Assembly: GCF_001421435.1 (NCBI RefSeq)
Contig: NZ_LMKA01000079.1
Coordinates: forward strand, 22,117 to 86,116
From: Chryseobacterium sp. Leaf201
GTDB lineage: Bacteria; Bacteroidota; Bacteroidia; Flavobacteriales; Weeksellaceae
Direction of reading: 5' to 3'
Length of the DNA stretch: 64,000 nucleotides
In this document: positions 1 to 9,026 of the stretch, piece by piece
Position numbering within the stretch: position 1 is the first letter of the stretch
Layout of the letters: each line of letters opens with the position of its first letter
Made by a program: the position numbers and the translations under genes
Notes under the pieces: model-generated
The model's input: the letters and a program-made list of their open reading frames with translations, nothing else
Told to the model about the DNA's origin: nothing
Database searches by the model: none

Positions 1-33
1 AAAAAGACTTACAGAAATGTAGGTCTTTTTTTA
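1..33. terminator. Rho-independent terminator at left edge
   Basis: An inverted repeat (AAAAAGACTTACA / TGTAGGTCTTTTT, GAAA loop) is followed by a T run. It can end a plus-strand gene lying left of the window. Confidence 0.75.
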
Positions 34-106
34 TGCTGTAAAATGGATTGTTGGTTCTGAGCCCTCTATTTTGCATAAATTTTGTACGTTTTCCCTCAAA
101 AATCAT

Positions 107-736
107 ATGTGCTACAACTTCAACAATAAAAAAGTCAACCTGAAAAAAGCAGCCGAAGACCTTGATGCAGAAGGATACGAAGAAAAGGAGTTTGAATTAA
201 AAGGCAGCATCAATGCATTCACCAAACAAACCGCCCCAACCATTCCTGCCATTGTCAACCACAACGGAATTCTCCTTATGAATACCTTCTGGGGTGTAAA
301 GGAACATCCCGACACTCCGACTAAAGGAAAGAACCTGAAATCTGAAAATACCCACACTTTTTACCGCAAGATTGAAAAGAACCGGTGCCTGATCCCGGCT
401 TCTTCTTATTTTGAACACAAAACCGTATCCGTACAGGGCAGAAAAACCCCGGCAAAAGTGAAACATGAAATGTTCTGGAAGGATAAAGTGCAGTTTTATA
501 TCGCCGGATATTTTGATGAATATGATGAAGGCAGTCTGGGCTTCGGCCTTGTAACTACTCTGCCTAACCCGGTGCAGGCAGAAATCCATGACCGGATGAT
601 TATTACCCTTGATGCAAAGATGGGCAGGGCATTTCTGGACCAGGAACCGATTGAGGAATTCCAGTTCCCGAACTATTCGCCGGATCTGGAATATGTGAAC
701 CTGGAACCGGAGAAAATACAGGATACTTTATTTTAA
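107..736 (+). CDS. SOS response-associated peptidase (SRAP/HMCES/YedK family)
   Basis: Protein of 209 aa that should crosslink to abasic sites in single-stranded DNA and protect them during replication. I place the start at the ATG at 107, not at an upstream TTG, because the family needs Cys at position 2 as the catalytic nucleophile after Met removal, and this ATG gives MCYNF. The family landmarks are visible: the SSYFEH stretch with the active-site Glu, and IHDRMI with the conserved His near the C-terminus. Length fits the family (about 200-230 aa). It is a single gene ending at a bidirectional terminator. Family assignment is firm; the role is from YedK/HMCES work. Confidence 0.93.
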   Translation: MCYNFNNKKVNLKKAAEDLDAEGYEEKEFELKGSINAFTKQTAPTIPAIVNHNGILLMNTFWGVKEHPDTPTKGKNLKSENTHTFYRKIEKNRCLIPASSYFEHKTVSVQGRKTPAKVKHEMFWKDKVQFYIAGYFDEYDEGSLGFGLVTTLPNPVQAEIHDRMIITLDAKMGRAFLDQEPIEEFQFPNYSPDLEYVNLEPEKIQDTLF

Positions 737-760
737 CCTGAAAGAGGAAAACAACACATA

Positions 761-785
761 AAAAAGCCCCATTCGCGGGGCTTTG
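761..785. terminator. Bidirectional terminator
   Basis: AAAGCCCC / GGGGCTTT stem with a short loop, between the convergent SRAP gene and the small minus-strand gene. Confidence 0.85.
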
Positions 786-788
786 ACC

Positions 789-1019
789 TTAAGAAAACAA
801 CGGAGAGGCATCTGATTCTTTCTGTATCGAGATAATACTGTTCTTCAGCAGTAACGCCGGCAGCATAATACCTGAGTTGCCTTTTTCGTAATACACGCCC
901 TTAACGTTTAAATCATCCAGTAAGGCTTCCGTTATTTCGGCATGGATCTTTCTGAAATATTCTTCGTTATCAAATTCTAACGTAATTTTTTCAATCAAAG
1001 TCTTGATTTCTATTTTCAT
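789..1019 (-). CDS. Small protein of unknown function (76 aa)
   Basis: I do not recognise this protein. It is small, probably cytoplasmic, with an acidic/basic helical N-terminal half (MKIEIKTLIEKI...) and no signal peptide. I chose the ATG at 1019; an in-frame ATG at 1082 would add 21 residues that look like translated promoter sequence. It stands alone, convergent with the SRAP gene across a shared terminator. Confidence 0.6.
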   Translation of the reverse strand: MKIEIKTLIEKITLEFDNEEYFRKIHAEITEALLDDLNVKGVYYEKGNSGIMLPALLLKNSIISIQKESDASPLFS

Positions 1020-1314
1020 ATTGAGATATTTTGTTCTTTCAAATATAATTTTAAATGCAGGTATCATGTTCCCACTGAGCAATCATCTGCTCCCTGATCA
1101 TACATTAAGTTTTATGCCACAATCCACTTTTCATAAAGGAATTGCTGAGATTTATTATTTTTAATTAAACATCAGGAGGAATCCCGTAAATGGTGATGTT
1201 ATTTCCTTACATTTGCAGTTTTGTATCCAGCCTGAAATCCAGGTGAAATATTTTGATTACCAACAATAAAACTGCATACTTTTTGTTTATGCTAATAGCT
1301 TGAAGAAACAACAA

Positions 1315-3840
1315 ATGTTAATTAACAATCCGAAATATTACCCTCTCTTTTTTCTCCTTTTTTTTATCGAATCTGTTTATGCGCAGAATACGGCCAACGG
1401 AAGGATTGTAGATGCCAAAACCAATAAAGAAATAAGCGGTGTGGATGTTTTCATCAATGAAAATGACAAACCTGTTCTTACCACTGCATCAGGCAACTTT
1501 ATGGTTCAGTCTGACAGTATCATTTATAAATTAAAATTTTTGAGAAAAAACTATGCCCTGGAAAGCATAGCGGTTACTCCGGAAACGGCCTCCAATATTT
1601 TTGTAAAGCTTTCACAGGAAAAAGTGAGCAGCATTGAAGAGGTAGTCATCCATAACGAAAAGCCTAAGTATAAGAACAAGAAGGAAAATCCGGCTTATGC
1701 CATCATGCAGAAAGTCTGGGAACGCAAAAGAAACAACGGACTGGATAAATTTGACACCTATACGTACAAGGAGTATGAAAAAATCCAGTTTGATGCCAAC
1801 AACCTGGACAGTGCTTTTATGAAGAGAAAAATCTTCAATAAACTTGATTTTATCTTTGAATATGCAGACTCTACCGCCAGCGGAAAAATGGGACTCCCCC
1901 TTTTCCTCAACGAAGCCGTCTATGAAAATTACGGAGAAAACAGGCCGTCAAAAAGAAACAAAAGGCTGCTTACGGCACAGAAAACCTCAGGGTTCCAGGA
2001 TAACCAGATCATTACACTGACTGCCAAAAACCTGTACCGGGACATTAATATTTACGATAATACGTTAAATTATTTCGATATCGGATTTCCGAGCCCGGTG
2101 GGAGAAACCGGATTCAGTACATACGACTATAATTTGGTTGATACCATTTCGATACGCGGAGAAAATGCATTTAAGATCCGTTATCAGCCGAAAAGAACCG
2201 AAGTGCTGGCCTTTCAGGGATATCTTTTTATTGATACCGACAGCTATGCCGTTTTAGGGGCCACTTTGAAATCGACACAGAAAATCAACGTCAACTTTAT
2301 CAACGGGATTTCAACAGAACTGGAATATGACAATCCTGACGAGAATACATTCCTGCCCAGAAAATTTGTTACCGAAATTGAGATGACCCCGTTTTCAAAA
2401 AAGAAAACATCTAAAAGTATCGTCGCGAAACGGTCTGTCGATTACTCGGATTATGAGTTTAACAAACCACTCGAAGATAACATTTTTAAACGGAAAGAAG
2501 AGGAATACAATGACCGGTTTGTAGATAAAGATGATGCATACTGGCTGCAGGCACGGCCGGACTCGCTGTCAAAAAGCGAGCAGGGAATTTATAACATGCT
2601 GGATAAGCTTCAGCAGACCCCAAAGTTCAACCGCCTTGTAAAATTGTATGAAACCCTCGGTTCCGGATATTATAATGTAGGAAAGAGTATTGATATCGGC
2701 CCTATTTTTTCTGTTTACGGGAAAAATGAAGTGGAAGGTGACAGAATAAGGCTGGGAGCAAGAACCTACTTTACAAGAAATGACCCGTGGCGGGTTCAGT
2801 TTTATACGGCTTACGGTTTTAAAGACCAACAATTAAAATACGGTGCAGAGGCGAGATTTATGTTCAACAGGGTGAACAGGTTCACCGTAGGAGCCGGAAC
2901 GAGAAGGGACATCCTACAATTGGGAGTCCAGCTTACCAACGACGACGGGATTATGGCAAGGACATTTGCTTCTTCAACCATTTTTGCAAGGGGAGAAAAT
3001 GCATCTTTAAGTTCTTTAAACCAAACCAATGTCTTCACCTCTATTGAGCCGTGGAAAAACTTCCAGATCAGGCTGGACGGAAGCATGCAGAGCATTAAAT
3101 CTGCCAATCCTGATGGTTTTAACCTGATGTATTATAAGAATGGAGACCTGAGAAAAACAACCAATGACTCCCATTTTACGTTAAGTTTAATTGCAAGGCC
3201 GGGAGCTAAGTTCTCACAAACTGGTATCGACAGGTATGAACACGGAACCTTGGCGCCTACCATTATTTTAAAGTACACGAGAGGGGTTGAAGGGTTGTTC
3301 GGATCTGATTTTAACTATAATAAACTGCAGTTCATGTTCTATAAGCCGGTGCTGATCGGAAGCTGGGGTAAGACGCTGGTTAATTTTGAAGCCGGAAAAA
3401 ACTTCGATACCGTGCCTTTGGCTTTACAGAACGTAATTCCGGGAAACCAGTCCTACAGCCTGGCAGCCAATACTTTTGCGCAGCTTAATTATTATGAATT
3501 TGTTGCAGACACTTATACCACACTGCATCTTGAGCATCATTTTAACGGCAAGATCCTTTCTTATATCCCTTTGATCAAAAAATTAAAACTAAGGGAAATT
3601 GCATTCATCAGAGGTGCTTACGGTACTTTGAGCGATGCATCGAAAGCCATTAATGTAGCAGGATTTAAATATTCAGCGCCCAGTGAGCATGTATATTATG
3701 AATACGGGGTCGGGATTGAAAATATTGGATTTGGAAACCTGAGAATTTTCAGGGTAGATTTTAACTGGAGGGGAAATTATCTCGACAGGCCTGATATTTC
3801 GAAGTTCGGAATTAAAGCCGGATTCCAGTTCGGCTTCTGA
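1315..3840 (+). CDS. DUF5686 family outer-membrane protein with carboxypeptidase-like N-terminal domain
   Basis: About 841 aa. A signal peptide ends near SVYAQ; it is followed by a carboxypeptidase-regulatory-like beta-sandwich (roughly residues 25-110), then a long DUF5686 region with many aromatic beta-strand repeats ending in a Phe-terminated strand (FGIKAGFQFGF), as in outer-membrane barrels. The family is common in Bacteroidota and its function is not known. The start is uncertain: an in-frame TTG at 1300 would add MKKQQ. A -7-like box (TACTTTTTG) lies at 1277-1285, so the ATG at 1315 leaves a more normal leader. Single gene, followed by a strong terminator. Confidence 0.85.
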   Translation: MLINNPKYYPLFFLLFFIESVYAQNTANGRIVDAKTNKEISGVDVFINENDKPVLTTASGNFMVQSDSIIYKLKFLRKNYALESIAVTPETASNIFVKLSQEKVSSIEEVVIHNEKPKYKNKKENPAYAIMQKVWERKRNNGLDKFDTYTYKEYEKIQFDANNLDSAFMKRKIFNKLDFIFEYADSTASGKMGLPLFLNEAVYENYGENRPSKRNKRLLTAQKTSGFQDNQIITLTAKNLYRDINIYDNTLNYFDIGFPSPVGETGFSTYDYNLVDTISIRGENAFKIRYQPKRTEVLAFQGYLFIDTDSYAVLGATLKSTQKINVNFINGISTELEYDNPDENTFLPRKFVTEIEMTPFSKKKTSKSIVAKRSVDYSDYEFNKPLEDNIFKRKEEEYNDRFVDKDDAYWLQARPDSLSKSEQGIYNMLDKLQQTPKFNRLVKLYETLGSGYYNVGKSIDIGPIFSVYGKNEVEGDRIRLGARTYFTRNDPWRVQFYTAYGFKDQQLKYGAEARFMFNRVNRFTVGAGTRRDILQLGVQLTNDDGIMARTFASSTIFARGENASLSSLNQTNVFTSIEPWKNFQIRLDGSMQSIKSANPDGFNLMYYKNGDLRKTTNDSHFTLSLIARPGAKFSQTGIDRYEHGTLAPTIILKYTRGVEGLFGSDFNYNKLQFMFYKPVLIGSWGKTLVNFEAGKNFDTVPLALQNVIPGNQSYSLAANTFAQLNYYEFVADTYTTLHLEHHFNGKILSYIPLIKKLKLREIAFIRGAYGTLSDASKAINVAGFKYSAPSEHVYYEYGVGIENIGFGNLRIFRVDFNWRGNYLDRPDISKFGIKAGFQFGF

Positions 3841-3843
3841 TAC

Positions 3844-3875
3844 AAAAATCTCCTTCATTTTGAAGGAGATTTTTT
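3844..3875. terminator. Rho-independent terminator
   Basis: AAAATCTCCTTCA / TGAAGGAGATTTT hairpin with A and T tracts on both sides; serves the DUF5686 gene and possibly the convergent peptide gene. Confidence 0.9.
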
Positions 3876-3890
3876 ATGTGATGTATATAT

Positions 3891-4076
3891 TTACGATTCC
3901 AGAGGATAATCTTTACAGCCATTGCAGTGTGCTACAATATATACGATATTGCAGGACGGCCGCTGCCCTTCGGGAATGTTACAGTAAATATCACAAGGCA
4001 GGCATCCTTGATCAGGAGCAATTCCGCCTGTTACATTTTTAAGTTCCTGTCTGTTGATTTTTTTCAGATTTTTCAT
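3891..4076 (-). CDS. Bacteriocin-like GG-leader peptide (61 aa)
   Basis: The first 18 residues, MKNLKKINRQELKNVTGG, form a double-glycine leader of the type seen in Chryseobacterium bacteriocin-like peptides. The remaining 43 residues are Cys-rich (CLPCDIYC, a Cys near the middle, HCNGC) and would be the exported core after cleavage behind GG. Cleavage and export by a peptidase-containing ABC transporter are inferred from the family; no such transporter is in this window. Two more peptides with nearly the same leader occur at 24558-24761 and 25314-25478. Biological activity is unknown. Confidence 0.8.
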   Translation of the reverse strand: MKNLKKINRQELKNVTGGIAPDQGCLPCDIYCNIPEGQRPSCNIVYIVAHCNGCKDYPLES

Positions 4077-4233
4077 ATTATTTATTTTTGGTTTATATTT
4101 TCTTTAATATACTGCCTGTTTGCTTCTAGGCATCCGCAATGAATTCATATGTTGCGTATTATCAAATATATAAAAATATTTCACTGCTAACAGATTAAAT
4201 AAATAAAATATTATACTGACTATATATAACAAA

Positions 4234-4259
4234 AAAATCCCCGGAAAACCGGGGATTTT
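4234..4259 (-). terminator. Terminator of the rplU-rpmA operon
   Basis: Perfect AAATCCCCGG / CCGGGGATTT stem with AAAA loop and a T tract on the minus strand, 22 nt after the rpmA stop. Confidence 0.9.
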
Positions 4260-4281
4260 AAGTCTTTATAAAACGCCTGTG

Positions 4282-4539
4282 TTATGCGTTTGCTTCTACA
4301 GATACAAAAGATCTGTTGTTTGCTTTCTTTCTGAAAACTACTTTTCCGTCTATTAAAGCGAACAAAGTGTGATCTTTACCGATTCCCACGTTTGCACCTG
4401 GGTGGTGTTGAGTACCTCTTTGTCTAACAATAATATTTCCGGCAATAGCCGCCTGACCTCCGAAAATCTTTACCCCTAATCTTTTAGAGTGAGATTCTCT
4501 ACCGTTTTTGGAACTACCAACTCCTTTCTTATGTGCCAT
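4282..4539 (-). CDS. rpmA: 50S ribosomal protein L27
   Basis: 85-aa component of the large ribosomal subunit near the peptidyl transferase centre. The N-terminus [20 protein letters not shown] and the following GGQ, IVRQRGT and HPGANVG segments are textbook L27. There is no cleavable extra N-terminal extension of the Firmicutes type. It is the second gene of a two-gene operon, 26 nt downstream of rplU, and ends before a strong terminator. Confidence 0.98.
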   Translation of the reverse strand: MAHKKGVGSSKNGRESHSKRLGVKIFGGQAAIAGNIIVRQRGTQHHPGANVGIGKDHTLFALIDGKVVFRKKANNRSFVSVEANA

Positions 4540-4565
4540 TTTATTCTAAGGTTTTTTGGTTTAAA

Positions 4566-4955
4566 TTATTCTGCGCTTTCAGCAGCTTCAGCATCTGCTT
4601 TTTTGGTTGTTTTTTTAGCAGGCTTCTCTGCTTTTTTAGCTCCTTCAAATCCGGTAATCCCAGTGATCTGAATTTGAGTTAAAGATTGTCTGTGACCATT
4701 TTTTACCTGGTAACCTTTTCTTCTTTTCTTCTTGAAGACGATTACTTTATCAGCTTTTACGTGGTCTAGGATCTCTGCTTCTACAGTGATTCCGCTTACA
4801 GCTGGGGCGCCTACAGTGATTGCTCCGTTTACAGTAAGAAGTACTTTATCAAAAGATACTTTACCTCCTTTGTCTCCTGACAAACGGTTTACAAACAACT
4901 TCTGGTCTTGCTCAACTTTATATTGAAGCCCTGCTATTTCTACAATTGCAAACAT
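4566..4955 (-). CDS. rplU: 50S ribosomal protein L21 with Lys/Ala-rich tail
   Basis: 129 aa. The first ~100 residues are a typical L21 (MFAIVEIAGLQYKV..., the KRRKGYQVKNGHRQ RNA-binding stretch, ITGI). About 25 extra C-terminal residues rich in Lys, Ala and Glu make it longer than the usual ~103 aa; such tails are common in Flavobacteriia. First gene of the rplU-rpmA operon; L21 binds 23S rRNA in the large subunit. Confidence 0.98.
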   Translation of the reverse strand: MFAIVEIAGLQYKVEQDQKLFVNRLSGDKGGKVSFDKVLLTVNGAITVGAPAVSGITVEAEILDHVKADKVIVFKKKRRKGYQVKNGHRQSLTQIQITGITGFEGAKKAEKPAKKTTKKADAEAAESAE

Positions 4956-5134
4956 TGTTTATAGATTTTTTAGTTATTTCGAGGTGCAAATATATGAATT
5001 ATTTTTTAATCACCTCAAATTCAATCCAATCTTTTTTAAATATAAATTTTAACTATGCATTGAATAATTTATCACGATAAAGTGATTAATTATTCCGTTA
5101 AAAGTAATAACTTCGTGTTAATCAAAATATTTAT

Positions 5135-6019
5135 ATGAAAAGAAACCTTAATTTCCACCTTATCGTGGGAGCAATTGCTGCACTTTCCCTGTCAGCATGT
5201 AATGACGACACTATGGAAACTCCGGCAACGGAGCAACAGACAGAAAACCTGAAGCCGGAACAGCCGAATGCACTGGAGAAAGTCTGCTATTACGTAGATC
5301 AGTACTGGAGCTCAAATGCGGTCTTAACAACTTCCCTCCAGAATTCTACAGATACCAATTTTATGAATGCACAGATGACTAAAATTGCCAGCCTCTGGGG
5401 AAGAAGCAATCCGACCTTAAGATTCGTGAATGATCCTTCGAACTATAATTCTACGTACAATGCGATTTCTTATTCCACCGGGAAAATCTATTATGGCTAC
5501 GCGATTTACTATGATGCCAAAAGCAAAGGCGGAGATATTGTGAATGCCATGATCCTGGCGCATGAATACGGACATCAGTTGCAGTACATTTTCGGACTGC
5601 CTACAGTAAGTGAATCTACCGCAAGGCCCAATGAGCTGGAAGCAGACGGGTTTGCCGGCTATTACCTGAGAAGACCGAACGGATACAATCAGACCTCTTT
5701 CGCTCAGATTGCCGCCGCCTATGAGTTTGCACAGAGCATCGGGGATTACCAAACGACCAGTCCAGGACACCACGGAACTCCGCCACAGAGAAGATCAGCG
5801 GTACGTCTGGGCTTTTTACTGGGACAGTATGACCTTACTGCCGCTGCATTTGATTATAACTTCTTCTATTATTACCAGGGCGTTTTAAACGGAACTTATA
5901 AAATGGGGAAAAACACCCAGTATCCTGAAATTGATGCTTATATGACTCAGTATATGGACGAATTGAGAAAAATCCAAAGTGGAGAGATTTCTGCGGAAGA
6001 ATTTAAAGACCTTAAATAA
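5135..6019 (+). CDS. Lipoprotein zinc metalloprotease (HEYGH type)
   Basis: 294 aa. A signal peptide ends in the lipobox LSAC (Cys22), so the protein should be lipid-anchored outside the inner membrane. The zinc-binding motif HEYGH lies at residues 143-147, with NELEADGFAG about 25 residues later supplying the likely third ligand, as in neutral zinc metallopeptidases of the YpfJ type. Residues 23-45 are a Glu/Thr/Pro-rich linker. Substrate unknown. Single gene; the acyltransferase downstream has its own promoter. Confidence 0.8.
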   Translation: MKRNLNFHLIVGAIAALSLSACNDDTMETPATEQQTENLKPEQPNALEKVCYYVDQYWSSNAVLTTSLQNSTDTNFMNAQMTKIASLWGRSNPTLRFVNDPSNYNSTYNAISYSTGKIYYGYAIYYDAKSKGGDIVNAMILAHEYGHQLQYIFGLPTVSESTARPNELEADGFAGYYLRRPNGYNQTSFAQIAAAYEFAQSIGDYQTTSPGHHGTPPQRRSAVRLGFLLGQYDLTAAAFDYNFFYYYQGVLNGTYKMGKNTQYPEIDAYMTQYMDELRKIQSGEISAEEFKDLK

Positions 6020-6108
6020 AAATTCATTCATTCATTTTCGATATTATTATTCGGGAGGTAAGCATTTGTCTTACCTCTTTCTTTATTTAAATATCCGTAA
6101 AGTTTATT

Positions 6109-6116
6109 TACTTTTG
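6109..6116 (+). promoter_or_regulatory. -7 box of the acyltransferase gene
   Basis: TACTTTTG matches the Bacteroidota -7 consensus TAnnTTTG, 19 nt before the ATG at 6136. Confidence 0.55.
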
Positions 6117-6135
6117 ACGCAACATATAAATTCGC

Positions 6136-7227
6136 ATGAAAAGAGACCTTTATATAGATTTTGCAAAAGGCATTGCTACCCTTTCCATTATTTTTATCCA
6201 CACGGCATTCTGGTCCGGACAGCTTTACATTCCGGCCGAAGTGAGGGTACTTTCCCTGGTTTTTGATGTAGCCTTATTCTATGCATTAAGCGGAATTACT
6301 TCAGGATCTGATATTGGAAAGACATTTTACAGATTATTGAAACTGCAGATTACATATATGATCTTTGTAACCCTGCTGTTTTTTCTGGATTATTTCTTCA
6401 AAGTTTTCGGGCTGGCTTTCTTTTCAATGGAATGGCTGCAGAATTTCTATACGACTTTCGGATCAAAATATGCCGCTACAGATATTTCTGCAGTTCCCCA
6501 ATGGGAAAACCTCGGCAACTGGTACCTCCATGAATACAGCAATGCAGATACTTTCCCCGTAGTAATGGGAAGTTTCTGGTATCTGAAAGTGTATTTTATA
6601 CTGACGGTTTTCGGGGTCCTGATTTTAAAATTCTTTCCGAAGCACATCAACTGGTTCATTGGGCTGTGTGTGGCTTTAACACTGATATTTAATATATTTC
6701 CGGAAATTTATCCCACAGGACAGGTGGGTTATGTTGCATTTTACATGACCATATTTCTGGCTGCTCATCAGATGAAAGGAAAAAAGATTCCGGAAAAGAT
6801 CATCCCCGTTTTATATGGCATTGTAGCTTTAGCCTTAGTATGGATGTTTTTCTTTTACGGAAATGAAATCTTTTATAAGATCAACAGGAACAAGTTTCCG
6901 CCGAAGATCCCTTATATCATATGGACTTTATTTTCACTGGTAACCTTATTTGTTTTTTACAACCGGCTAAAAATTACGAAAGAAAGTTTTGTCACCCATA
7001 TTGGCAGGAATGCCATATTCTTTTATTTTGCACAGGGAATAAGTTCGTCATTGGTCTATTTCCTGATGGCCCCATTAAAAGACAGTATGCCCTGGTGGAT
7101 CCTAATGATCTTAATATATATCATCAATATCATTTTAGCCTTCGTAATTTCGGGCGGACTGAAAAAGGTGGACGAATGGGGATGGAAAATACTGCAGTTC
7201 CTGAGAATAAAAACGGCTGTTAAATAA
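6136..7227 (+). CDS. Acyltransferase family 3 membrane protein
   Basis: 363 aa, almost entirely membrane segments (about ten). The N-terminus MKRDLYIDFAKGIATLSIIF with IHTAFW is the standard start of acyltransferase_3 proteins: RD..D..KG followed by the catalytic-type His in the first helix. Such enzymes O-acylate cell-envelope or exported sugars; the acceptor here cannot be told from the context, since no glycan genes are adjacent. Single gene, ending in a perfect hairpin shared with the convergent small gene. Confidence 0.8.
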   Translation: MKRDLYIDFAKGIATLSIIFIHTAFWSGQLYIPAEVRVLSLVFDVALFYALSGITSGSDIGKTFYRLLKLQITYMIFVTLLFFLDYFFKVFGLAFFSMEWLQNFYTTFGSKYAATDISAVPQWENLGNWYLHEYSNADTFPVVMGSFWYLKVYFILTVFGVLILKFFPKHINWFIGLCVALTLIFNIFPEIYPTGQVGYVAFYMTIFLAAHQMKGKKIPEKIIPVLYGIVALALVWMFFFYGNEIFYKINRNKFPPKIPYIIWTLFSLVTLFVFYNRLKITKESFVTHIGRNAIFFYFAQGISSSLVYFLMAPLKDSMPWWILMILIYIINIILAFVISGGLKKVDEWGWKILQFLRIKTAVK

Positions 7228-7232
7228 CAGCC
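7215..7232. terminator. Short bidirectional hairpin
   Basis: Perfect GGCTGTTA / TAACAGCC stem overlapping the acyltransferase stop codon, between convergent genes. The following T tract is weak, so this is a modest call. Confidence 0.5.
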
Positions 7233-7237
7233 TTAAT

Positions 7238-7477
7238 TTATCTTCTTCTTCCGCTTCTCGTTATCAAAGCGATAATGATAATCAGCAGGACCGCTCCGGC
7301 AATAATATACATCGGGTCTGCATACCATTCTGTAGTGGTTGTGGATTTAGAACTGTTTTCTTTGGTAACCAGTTCTCCGGCAGTATCCTGGGCAAAAACG
7401 GTAAGAGACATCAGTACAGTGAACGTTAACGATAATAAAGCGTTGGCTTTATTCTTCAAAATTGCAATTGCTTCCAT
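7238..7477 (-). CDS. Small membrane protein with signal peptide (79 aa)
   Basis: No known family recognised. An N-terminal signal-like segment ends at VFAQ (about residue 30). A Ser/Thr-rich stretch follows, then one transmembrane helix (about residues 55-73) and a short basic tail, RSGRRR. The likely topology is a short periplasmic part anchored by a single helix with the positive tail in the cytoplasm. Monocistronic, convergent with the acyltransferase gene. Confidence 0.65.
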   Translation of the reverse strand: MEAIAILKNKANALLSLTFTVLMSLTVFAQDTAGELVTKENSSKSTTTTEWYADPMYIIAGAVLLIIIIALITRSGRRR

Positions 7478-7636
7478 TGTTTAAATTTTTAAGTTATTTT
7501 TAAATCAACAAACAAAAAAGAGACCATCTGTTTAAAAAACGGCAATAAAATGTGAATTTTAATATAAAACAGGAAATAGCAATAAAAGATTCTGTCATAT
7601 CACAAATTATTTTAATTTTACGGAAAATTTTAAAAC

Positions 7637-8218
7637 ATGTTTAAGTTGAAACTTCCTACCGATCCAAGGTGGGCAAATATTGCAGAGGAAAACATTGAAG
7701 AAATTTTAACAGACCATGCCTGGTGTGAGCAGAAAGCCGCCACCAATGCCATCGGGCTGATTACAATGCTCCCGGAATACCCTGAAATCGTTACAGAACT
7801 TCTCGCCATTGCCCGGGAAGAACTGGACCATTTTAATCAGGTACATGAGATCATTAAGAAAAGAGGCTACACTTTCGGGCGTACCCGAAAAGATGATTAT
7901 GTAAACGAACTTGTACATTTCATCCAGAAAGGAGGCAACAGGGATGACCTTATTGTAGACAAGATGCTTTTTGCAGCGATGATTGAAGCAAGAAGCTGTG
8001 AAAGATTTAAAGTGCTTACCGAAAATATCAAAGATGAAGAGCTGAAAACCTTCTACAAAGAACTGATGATCTCGGAAGCCAACCATTATACTACTTTTAT
8101 CGGTTTTGCAAGACAGCTTGGGGACCCGGATAAAGTAAATGCAAGATGGGAAGAGTGGCTGGAATATGAAGCCAGGATCATCCAGTCTTATGGAAAAGGA
8201 GAAACTATACACGGATAA
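7637..8218 (+). CDS. miaE: tRNA-(ms2io6A)-hydroxylase
   Basis: 193-aa carboxylate-bridged di-iron monooxygenase that hydroxylates the isopentenyl group of ms2i6A at position 37 of tRNAs reading U-starting codons. Di-iron ligand motifs are visible in two helical halves: REELDHF near residue 60, and EARSCERF plus SEANHY further on. Length matches the family. It is followed after 6 nt by the DUF502 gene, so the two are probably co-transcribed, although no functional link is known. Confidence 0.93.
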   Translation: MFKLKLPTDPRWANIAEENIEEILTDHAWCEQKAATNAIGLITMLPEYPEIVTELLAIAREELDHFNQVHEIIKKRGYTFGRTRKDDYVNELVHFIQKGGNRDDLIVDKMLFAAMIEARSCERFKVLTENIKDEELKTFYKELMISEANHYTTFIGFARQLGDPDKVNARWEEWLEYEARIIQSYGKGETIHG

Positions 8219-8224
8219 ATTATT

Positions 8225-8842
8225 TTGAAAAAACTGACGTTTGAAAACTTTGCCAATTTTTTCCTGAAAAACTTTTTTCAGGGATTAGTCATTATCGGCC
8301 CCATCGGGCTGACCATTTTTGTGATCTGGTACATCGTTTCGTCAATAGATAACATCATCCCTTCAGTGGCAAGGCAAATTCCGGGGCTGGTATTTATTTC
8401 AACAATTTTATTCACCGCAATTTTAGGGTTCTTAGGAAACAAATTCGTGCTGGGGAAATTCTTTTTTGATTCCATGGACCGTTTACTGGAAAAAACCCCC
8501 GGCGTAAAACACATTTACACCCCAACAAAAGACGTGATGTCTTCATTTGTCGGAGACAAAAAAAAATTCAATGACCCGGTCTGGGTCAAAACCAATGAAA
8601 GCCCGGAAATCTGGAGGATCGGCTTTCTGACGCAAAAAGAAATGGCCGATGTGGAAAAACACAATTATGTTGCGGTTTACCTTCCCCACTCCTATGCAAT
8701 TTCGGGCTGGGTAATTGTTACTGAAGAAAAAAACATTAAGCCTGTTGTCGGGATGACGGCAGCTACTGCCATGAAGTTTGCCGTGAGCGGCGGTGTGGCA
8801 GGATTTCATTCAGATGACAACATCTTCAAGGCACCGGAATAA
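8225..8842 (+). CDS. DUF502 family inner-membrane protein
   Basis: 205 aa. Two N-terminal transmembrane segments (about residues 18-40 and 55-75) with the typical GLVIIGPIGLTIFVIWYI stretch, then the conserved PGVKHIYTPTKDV and a soluble domain with VAVYLPHSYAISGWVIV and a final Gly-rich SGGVAG, as in DUF502 proteins. The start is a TTG at 8225: no ATG occurs before about residue 80, and this start sits 6 nt after the miaE stop. Function of the family is unknown. Confidence 0.85.
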   Translation: MKKLTFENFANFFLKNFFQGLVIIGPIGLTIFVIWYIVSSIDNIIPSVARQIPGLVFISTILFTAILGFLGNKFVLGKFFFDSMDRLLEKTPGVKHIYTPTKDVMSSFVGDKKKFNDPVWVKTNESPEIWRIGFLTQKEMADVEKHNYVAVYLPHSYAISGWVIVTEEKNIKPVVGMTAATAMKFAVSGGVAGFHSDDNIFKAPE

Positions 8843-9026
8843 CTTTCATTCCACTTACCACATAAAACCCGGTATTTTCCTATCAGATTTATCATACTTT
8901 GGTAAAAAGGAAGATTACCTACACCTGCTGTATTAAAATCCGCAGACCGGCTTTACCGGATATAATCCGGCGGCTTATATATTCAGATCCAAAAAATAAC
9001 AATCAACAATACGATAACATTAAAAA

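Noticed and set aside
3860-4142. Two short plus-strand frames near the first peptide gene
   Set aside because: They begin in a terminator hairpin or overlap the GG-leader peptide on the other strand, which has recognisable features.
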